Of a stretch of 19,259 nt of DNA, positions 1-7,200 are shown piece by piece (position 1 is the stretch's first letter; each line of letters opens with the position of its first letter). Origin of the DNA: Propionicimonas sp. (GTDB lineage: Bacteria; Actinomycetota; Actinomycetes; Propionibacteriales; Propionibacteriaceae); contig JAVHXR010000008.1 in assembly GCA_031119515.1 (NCBI GenBank), positions 1 to 19,259 on the forward strand, written 5' to 3'. The notes under the pieces were generated by a model. That model searched no databases and was not told where the DNA came from. It worked only from the letters and a program-made list of their open reading frames with translations. Position numbers and translations under genes: made by a program.

Positions 1-1
1 C

Positions 2-49
2 TGCCTCGCCGGCGTGGCGGTGATCATGTACAGCCCACGCACCGACTGA
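2..49 (+). CDS. C-terminal end of a probable membrane transporter (partial)
   Basis: The window opens inside a reading frame that ends at the TGA at 47-49. The last 15 residues read CLAGVAVIMYSPRTD. A small hydrophobic stretch (LAGVAVIM) followed by a short polar tail is typical of the last membrane helix of EamA/DMT-type permeases, where the end of the final helix often reads like LAGVxLI. Only 15 residues are visible, so the family is a guess. The sequence shows only that a plus-strand gene ends here in a hydrophobic segment. A 5-bp stem-loop (55-59 with 66-70) lies just after the stop. Confidence 0.45.
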   Translation, partial: CLAGVAVIMYSPRTD

Positions 50-184
50 GGGGTGGCGCGTTCCGGCGCCCGGGCAACGACTCGCGCTGCCGGCCCTCAA
101 CAGCGATGGTCGGCGAGTACTGTCGGTGCTGCCCAACACCCCCCGCTGGGCAGGCCCGTCACAGCTTCTGTCGGATCGGGCCGG

Positions 185-219
185 GGAGTGGCCCCGCGCC
201 CCCTGGCCGGGGCCACTCC
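185..219. terminator. 12-bp perfect hairpin, terminator-like
   Basis: GGAGTGGCCCCG at 185-196 is the exact reverse complement of 208-219, with an 11-base loop. It can be extended by G-T pairs. There is no T-run on either side, as is common for GC-rich actinobacterial terminators. It could end the transporter transcript arriving from the left or a transcript from the right. Its loop-proximal core GGCCCCG/CGGGGCC is shared with the hairpin at 450-490. Confidence 0.45.
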
Positions 220-449
220 TTCGATCGGCACGGTGGGCCGTGGCCGTGGTGCGAGGTTGGTTGCGGCGGTGCAACCACGGGCGGCCCGGGTTGGGCAGGT
301 TCGGGGGTCCCGGTCGGGCCACGGGGAGGCCGCTGTTGTCGAGGAGGGCTTCGCCGCAGGTTTGGACGCCGGACGGGTGGGTAACGGGCCGGGTGCCCAC
401 CTCCCCTGGGTAAGGGTCGCTCAGCGCAACGCTGCGGCGAGCTGACACT

Positions 450-490
450 GGGAGGCCCCGCCGCCGCAGTCCCCGGCCGGGGCCTCTCCC
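450..490. terminator. GC-rich hairpin related to the one at 185-219
   Basis: AGGCCCCG at 453-460 pairs with CGGGGCCT at 478-485. Outer bases GGG (450-452) can pair with CCC (488-490) across a small bulge. The core and the adjoining CCGGCCGGGGCC arm resemble the hairpin 265 bp to the left, so the two could be copies of one extragenic palindrome. There is no T-tract. Confidence 0.35.
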
Positions 491-505
491 ATGTCCGGGG
501 CGTGG

Positions 506-559
506 ACGGCGGGCGGCTGGGTCCACCCACCCCCGGGAAAACCAGCGGCCGCCCGCCGT
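506..559. terminator. Long GC hairpin, terminator-like
   Basis: ACGGCGGGCGG (506-516) pairs with CCGCCCGCCGT (549-559). The stem continues with CTGG (517-520) against CCAG (542-545) after a 3-base bulge. The loop is about 21 bases and includes the A-rich GGGAAAA at its end. It could be a factor-independent stop or a structural element of the region. Confidence 0.35.
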
Positions 560-646
560 TGCAGTGACCGTAGACCGGATCGCCGGCCCGCGCTGGCTTT
601 CGGCGGAATCTCCCAGCGGTTCGCCCCGATACGACCGGTGAGCGGT

Positions 647-652
647 TAGGCT
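647..652 (+). promoter_or_regulatory. Possible -10 box (TAGGCT) for a short transcript
   Basis: TAGGCT fits the actinobacterial TANNNT -10 pattern and lies about 110 bases before the strong terminator at 763-802. I see no good -35 element 16-18 bases upstream, so this is weak support for a promoter. Confidence 0.22.
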
Positions 653-658
653 CGGACT

Positions 659-803
659 CCACTGGCTCGGCCGCGCCCAGGGAGGGTGGGTCGCAGGACG
701 ATATCCGGTGGCGGTGGCCCGTTGTCGATCGCGGGTCGCCGCGAAGTGGGGACGTGCGAGAGCGCCCCCGCCCGCACCGTTCCCGGCGGGCGGGGGCGTT
801 TTC
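659..803 (+). ncRNA. Candidate small RNA or short leader transcript
   Basis: A plus-strand transcript starting just after the TAGGCT box and ending at the terminator with its T-run would be about 145 bases. No protein frame in it is convincing, and nothing downstream of the terminator is translated for almost 500 bases. The terminator is therefore better explained as the end of a short RNA than as the end of a gene. It matches no RNA family I recognise. The 5' end is inferred and the 3' end is well supported. Confidence 0.28.
763..802 (+). terminator. Intrinsic terminator: 13-bp perfect stem followed by TTTT
   Basis: CGCCCCCGCCCGC at 763-775 is perfectly complementary to 786-798 across a 10-base loop. 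TTTT follows immediately at 799-802. This is the only hairpin in the window with a proper T-run, and it points to a plus-strand transcript ending here. Confidence 0.85.
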
Positions 804-883
804 CAGCCCCGGGAGGTGGCACCGGACCAGCCGCGGTTGAGCCAGGTCTGCTGCGATCCCTTCCCAAGTCCGCGCCTGGGCGC

Positions 884-978
884 GGCGAAGTCCGCGAGCA
901 GCTGACAGTCCCCGACACCGAAGCCGTGGCCGGACGGTCTGGCTGCGGGAGTTCATCGGCTTCGCCGCGGTGAAGTGA
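884..978 (+). pseudogene. Possible frameshifted 3' remnant of an unidentified gene
   Basis: From 884 one frame reads GEVREQLTVPDTEAVAG with clean high-GC codon use. Near 934 the coding-like signal moves to another frame, which reads TVWLREFIGFAAVK and ends at TGA 976-978. Joined by a frameshift this makes one plausible helical C-terminus, while neither frame alone has a good gene in front of it. I do not recognise the family. It may simply be chance open sequence. Confidence 0.22.
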
Positions 979-1145
979 GTCGGCCGCCGGCTGTGTGAAC
1001 GACCCCGGCGCGACGCCTCGGCGTCTGTGGACCGGTCGCGGCCTTGCCGCCCGTGGCGCAGCCGAATGCCGCCAAACCTGCCGCGAGGGGTGAATTCGGG
1101 GGTGAGTTGGGCCCGTTTCCGAGCGGTCGGGCGGGCTGCCGTGCC

Positions 1146-1151
1146 TAGCGT
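1146..1151 (+). promoter_or_regulatory. Possible -10 box (TAGCGT) of the giant surface-protein gene
   Basis: CCTAGCGTG matches the box used by the flavoenzyme gene (TAGCGT at 10620-10625). It would give an untranslated leader of about 125 bases before the ATG at 1282. No clear -35 box is visible. Confidence 0.35.
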
Positions 1152-1281
1152 GAACGGGACGGGCGGTCCTCGCTGGCCGCCCTGTCGCGCGTACCGACTC
1201 GACGCGTGACCAGGCATGACCTGCGCACCACGAGGTGAGGGGAACACCTCGGCGCGAGGAGATCCGGGGGACCCAATCCAG

Positions 1282-4200
1282 ATGAGAATCAGCCGGCCGG
1301 GATCGGAATCGGGAACGCGATCGAGGACGGCGGGCCGCAGGCTCACCACCGCCGTGGTGATGCTGGCGCTCGTCTGCCTGCAGTTCGTCCACGTGACGGT
1401 GCCCGCCGAGGCAGACCTCGGCGACCTGGGAGCACTCACCCTGCAGAAGACCGTGGAGGGCGGCGACGAGATCGAGGTCAGCCCGACCGACTCCTTCCAG
1501 TACCAGCTCCGCGTCGGCTGTGACGACAACCCCTGCATCGGTGCGGTCGTCACCGACCAGCTGCCGGCCGAGCTCGCCGGCTTCACGCTCGACAGCCTGA
1601 GCGTCGCGCTGCCCTCGGGCGAGGCCGCTCCGGTGGGGGTCGCGACCCTGACCGGCTGTGCGGTCGGCGGCCCGGTCACCGAGGACTGTCGGCTGCTGGT
1701 GGAGTTCACCAAGGGCCTCGGCGACCTGGACGGCGTCCCGCAGGTCGGCATCCCGGCCGGCCAGACCTACCGGATCGACCTGCGGCTGACGGTGCCCGCC
1801 GACCTGCCGCCCACCTGGCCCCACAACGGCGACCCGGTGGCGAACACCGCGCACGCCACCGCGGACAACGCCGCACCGGTCGACGACTCGGCGACCGTGA
1901 CGGTCCGGATCCCGGTCGAGGTCGCCGTCGAGGCGACCAAGACGTGGTCGCCCGCCTCGCAGCAGTTCGAGCCCGGCGCCGGGTCCTCGTTCACGATCGC
2001 GGCCCGCAACACCTCGAACGTCCCGGCGGACAGCCTCGTCCTGACCGATGCGCCGGGCGCAGCCGATGGGGCCGGCGACCTCGACCCGGACAACCCGTTC
2101 ACCTACCTGGACTTCGCGGGCCTGTGCTCACCTGCGGAGCTGCCCGACGGGGCGACGCGGGTGCAGGTCGACGCCTACTCCCGCACCACCGGCAGCTGGG
2201 CCTGGGTGAGCGGGACGCCGGCCGCCGCACCGAGCCTCCCCGACCTCGCCGCCGGCGCGCAGGTCGGCGGCCTCCGCTTCACCTACACCAGCACATCCGG
2301 GGCGACCATCGAGCCCGGGGCGACCGCCCGACAGTGCGTGAGCGTCGAGCAGCGGGCGACCAACCGGACGACCGGGGCCTCGCTGGTGACCGGCGCCACC
2401 GCGTCGAACACCGTCCGTGCCGACCTCACCGTGCCGGACGAGTCCCCGGCCACCGCAACCGCCGACGCGGCGCTGGCGATCGGCCCGCTGACCGTCGTCG
2501 TGGTACCCGGCAAGACCATCGAACCGGCCACGGTGCCCGCCGGTGGCAGCTTCGGCGTGAACCTGAGCGCGAAGAACGCCTCCAACGGCCCGCTCAGCGA
2601 GCTGACCATCAGCGAACCGGCCGCCGGCACCGACCCGTTCCTGTCCGGCGGCCTCACCCTGACCGGCTTCGACTCCTGGACCTGGCCCGAGGGTGCGGAC
2701 GAGGCGGTCGTCACCTGGGCGTTCACCGACGGCACCACCCAGGAGGTCAGCCTGGGGGAGCCGGACGGCGCGCCGTCGGTTCCGGCGGGCGAGCTGTCCG
2801 GGTTCAGCGTCACCTACACCGGAGCGATCCCGCCCGGGGTGACGGCGGGCTTCGTCCTGCGCATCGGCACCGCTGCCGACCTGGTGCCCGGCGGAACCGA
2901 GTACCTCACCCTCGACAACACGGTGGCGGTCACCGGCACCAACCCTGCCGGGACGGCCACCGAGACCGCCTCCGACGACGTCCGGGTGTTCTACCCCACC
3001 CTCGACGTGGCGCTCGACAAGACGGTCAACCCCGGTGTCGTCGGCGTGGGCGACACGGTGGTGGCCGAACTCCCCGCGGAGACCGCGATGGACACCGCCC
3101 GGGCGAACCCGTCGGTCATCGAGATCACCGACGGCTGGAACGCCGACGAGCAGACCGCGTTCTGGGACGCCTTCCGGGTGCGCAGGCTGAGCCACCTCCA
3201 GATCCCGGCCGGCTCCAGCCTGGCCATCTACTACACCACCCAGCCGCTGGGGTCCGCGTCGTGGCAGCTGCTCGAGACCGGCCTGACGATCGCCGACAGC
3301 CCCTACAGCCGCAACCTCGTCACCGACCCCGTGGCGGGAGTGGACGCCGACCAGATCCTCGGCCTGCGGTTCGTGTACAGCAATCCCGACGGCTTCGCCC
3401 AGGGCACCCTCGTGAAGCCGAACCTGGTATTCGAGGCCGCCGGCGCGCTGCGGGACGGCACCCCCGTCCCTGTCCCGACCGGCGACGAGGACTCCCGCAC
3501 CACCCAGTACCAGAACACCGCCCGCGCCGACAGTTCGGGATTCTCGGGTGGGGTGCCGGTGGCCGGTGACGAGGTCGAGGCCGATGACCTGACCGGGATC
3601 GTCATCTACGACGACGGCGGCACCGGTGACGGCCGGCCGCTGGCCGAGAAGCGCTGGGTGGACGGCGGGAACGGTGACCTCACCGACCTTCCTGCCCAGT
3701 CCGGCGCGCTGGCCTGGACCAACCTCGGCTGGGGTGTGACACGCCCCGGCTCCAGCCGGGTGACGATCCACGACGCCCAGCCGGGCGCCGAGACCTCGCC
3801 GCAGAACACCGTCTACCAGGCGTTCAACCTGACCGCCGTCGACCCGGTCTCCTTCACCCAGGACCCGCTGCTGCGCTGGGATGCGGTCAGCCAGCTCTGG
3901 CTCTACAACTCCGCCGCCGCGGCCTGGCAGCAGGTGGACGCGCCGGACGGCTCCTGGATGAACGGGACCGGCTTCAAGGGCTACCACCTCACCGCCGCCG
4001 AGCAGGCACGGACGACGGGGGTGCGGATCGTGGTCGAACCCGACGATGCCGCGCGGAACGCCAACTGGGCCTCCGGCGACCCCGTGCTCACCGCGCCGGT
4101 GGCCGGCAGCGGCGTCGCGTCGTCCGCCACGGCCAGGACGTTCAAGCTCACCTGGCAGCTGCGCAACACCCTGCGGGTTCCCACCGGGACGGCCGCGAAC

Positions 4201-7200
4201 CAGCGGTTCGCCACCGGCACGACGAGCTTCAACACCGCCGATGCCGGGGTGGTCGACAACACCGTCCGGGTCACCGCCACCGGACCGTCCGGGGACGCGT
4301 CCTGGCAGGACGACGACGCGGTCAAGCTGACCAACGGGGTGCCCAACGCCGGCGCCGGCAAGACCGCCGCGCCCACCAGCATCGTGGTGCCGTACCCCGG
4401 CGACGTCGCCGACGCCGACTACCCGACCGTCCGGTACACCCTGAACGCGTGGAACGCGTCCGACTCCCGTGCGTCGTACCTGCGGGTCACCGACCCGGTG
4501 CCGTGCGCGAACCCCACCGACTGCGTGACGGCGGGGGACGAGTACGACGACGCCGGCGCGGTCTTCGACGGCGTCGCCTACGATGCCGCGGAGAACCCGT
4601 TCGAGCAGTTCACCCTCACCGGGGTCGGGTTCAGCAACCCCCAGAACCTTCCGGTCGACACCGACGCGAGCCGGGTGGCGGTCTGGTACTACAACGCCGG
4701 CGCGCCCACCGTCGACGAGCTCAGCCTCCAGGAGTTCCTGGACGCACCGGAGGCGGCGCTGGACGACGTGATCGGCTTCAGCGTCGTCTACTCCAGCAGC
4801 GATCCGGCGGCGACCGGCGGCCTCCTCCCGGCCGGCAGCGCCATCAACAACCGGCTCACCCTGCTGCTCGACACCCGGCTCCGGCCGACCCTGCGCAGCA
4901 CCGGGGCCGACACGGCGGGCGGGGTCACCCTCGACAACGACGTGCTCACCCAGACCCACGACCCGGTGCTGGCCCCGACGGCCCGGCCCAACGCCAGCGC
5001 CACCACGCCGGTGATGCTGCGGGCGGCCGGACTCGACGTGACCGCCTCCAAGTCGCTGAGCCCCGGGACGATCCTCGAGGCGGACCCGGGGGTCCCGGTG
5101 ACCGTCACCCTCGGTGCCACCGACGGGACGTCGAGCGTCGCCGCCGAATCGGCGACCATCACCGATGCCGACAGCGGGTTCTGGGCCGCCTTCCGGTTCG
5201 CCGAGCTGGACTCGGTGACCCAGCCGACCGGTGCGGACCGGACGCGGGTCGACGTCCAGGTCGACGGCGGCCCCGGCTGGGTCCAGGGCGTGGCGGCATC
5301 CGTCGCCGCACTGCCCGACGGCATCGACCCGGACGCGATCACCGGGATCCGGTTCGTCTTCACCCGGGCGGACGGCCGTCCGTTCTCGGCGACCGCGCCC
5401 TCGCGGGACTGGTCGGCGAGCGCGGTCTTCACGGTGGAGCTGCGCGACGGCGTGGCCTTCCCTGGAGCGGTGACCAACGACATCACCACTGAGGCGACCC
5501 ATCGCGGCTACCCCGCCGTCGACAGCTCCGCCGCAGCGGGGGTCACCCTCTCGACCGGGACGCCCCGGCTGGACGTCCGCAAGGACCCGGGCGTGAACCC
5601 GAAGGTGGTGGAACCGGGCGTCTCGGTGCCGTGGACCCTCACCTTCACCAATGCCGGGACGTCCTACCTCCGCGTCAACCAGATCGTCGACGACCTCGGG
5701 CCCTGGCTGCGTTACGACGGCGAGGAGCCGGTCTTCGCGAGCTCGGGCGCGCTGCCGACGACCGGCATCACGACCAGCCAGTCCGGCCCGGACAACATCA
5801 CCTTCACCTTCCCGGCGGACGCGCCCCGGATGGCGCCGGGCGACTCGTTCACCGTGACCCTGGGGATCCTGCTGGTGCCCGGCCTCTCCGCCCAGCAGCG
5901 AGCCACCAACAGCTTCCACGTCGACACCGCCGAGACCCTCGGCGCCGGCGCCTGCGTCAACACCTCGGGCAACGGGCAGGGCACCCTCTCCGGGCTGGCG
6001 GCGAACCAGTGCGGCACCTCCAACTTCGTCACCCCGCAGGCCGGCGCGCTGCTGTTCGGAGAGAAGGAGGTCCGCGGCGAGGTGGACGGAAGCCTGGTCG
6101 ACGGTGCCAGCAACGTCGTCAACCCTGGCCTGCCGTGCACGGCCGAGCCGGGTGCGTTCTACCGCACGGTGTGCGTGCCGTACACCACGATCGGTGCCAC
6201 CGACGAGTGGCGCATCGGTGCGGCCAACACCGGCACTGTGCCGTACTCCACCATCACGCTGGTCGATGTGCTCCCGACGCCGGGAGACCGGCTGCTGGCC
6301 ACCGGTGCCGCGCGCGGGTCCGCCTGGCGCCCCGTCCTCGACCTCGACTTCGGCCTCCGGGAGACGGTGGTGTCCGGCTTCGCCGCGGACGGCGTGCCCG
6401 CCGGCACCCGGGTGGTGACCGAGGTGACCACGGCGTCGGACGCCTGCGTGGGAGCGGGCTCGGGGTCGGCCTGGTCATCGGATCCGACCTGCTCCTCGCA
6501 CCCGAGCGGCACCGGCTGGCAGACCCTCGCGTCGTATGACGGCGACCCCGCCGCGATCACCGCGCTGCGGGTCAGCCTCGACTTCACCGCCACCGCCGCG
6601 GGCTCGCTGCCACCGGGCGGCAGCGTCCACTTCCTCTACCGCACCACCAACCAACCCTGGCGGGCCGGCGACCTTCCCACCGCCGATGCGATAGAGCCGG
6701 CGCTGCAGGCGTCCTCCAGCCCGATCGCGTGGAACCAGACCGGCGTCAGCGCCACCCTCGCCACCAACGGCCAGCGGATCTCACGCGCCCCCGAACGCAG
6801 CGGCGTCCAGGTCGCTGCCGGTGCGCTTGCCGTCGCGAAGACGGTGAGCGGGACGAACGCCGGTGCGGCGCCGGACGCCTTCACCTTCGACCTGGCCTGC
6901 ACGATCGGCGACGGCGACGGCGGGATGGTCCCGGTCCTGCTCGGCGACGCCGCCACGGTGAGCGTCCCCGCCGCCGGGACCAGCCGGGTGGACGGCATCC
7001 CGCTCGGTGCGACCTGCACGGTGGCGGAGACGGGGCCGCTGGGCAGCTTCGGCGAGTCCGTCCGCTCCCCGGCGTCGGGCCAGGAGGTGACCGTCCTCGA
7101 GCGCGGCCGCGCCACGGATCCCGTCCCGGCGGCGCAGGCGCTCGCCTTCGACAACCGGTACGACGAAGCCGACCTGTCGATCACCAAGGAGGTGGCCGGT

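Larger units (their letters stand above)
50..1281. other. 1.2-kb intergenic region with multiple stem-loops and no defensible intact gene
   Basis: No frame here combines a credible start, actinobacterial codon use and a recognisable protein. The region holds a 7-bp hairpin at 129-135/147-153 with an 11-base loop, two related GC hairpins (185-219 and 450-490), a long hairpin (506-559), a perfect 13-bp terminator (763-802) and a 6-bp hairpin at 1012-1017/1020-1025. Two stretches look like decayed coding sequence: minus strand about 445-245, and plus strand 884-978. The right end is the leader of the giant surface-protein gene. I found no tRNA, RNase P RNA, tmRNA, SRP RNA or riboswitch signature. 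Confidence 0.7.

Noticed and set aside
371..388. Similarity of GGACGGGTGGGTAACG to a 16S rRNA segment
   Set aside because: Only about 14 bases match and the flanks do not continue as rRNA; this is chance in GC-rich sequence.
1085..1100. GGGGTGAATT as part of a ydaO-type (c-di-AMP) riboswitch before the surface-protein gene
   Set aside because: The other conserved blocks of that riboswitch (the closing CCGACAGCTAACC-like segment and the upstream CCGGGGA arm) are not found in the right places.
2128..5919. Minus-strand open frame of 1263 codons opposite the surface-protein gene
   Set aside because: It is a high-GC shadow: stop codons are rare on the opposite strand, the translation is Arg/Gly/Val/His-rich with no domain, and the plus strand carries an obvious repeat protein.
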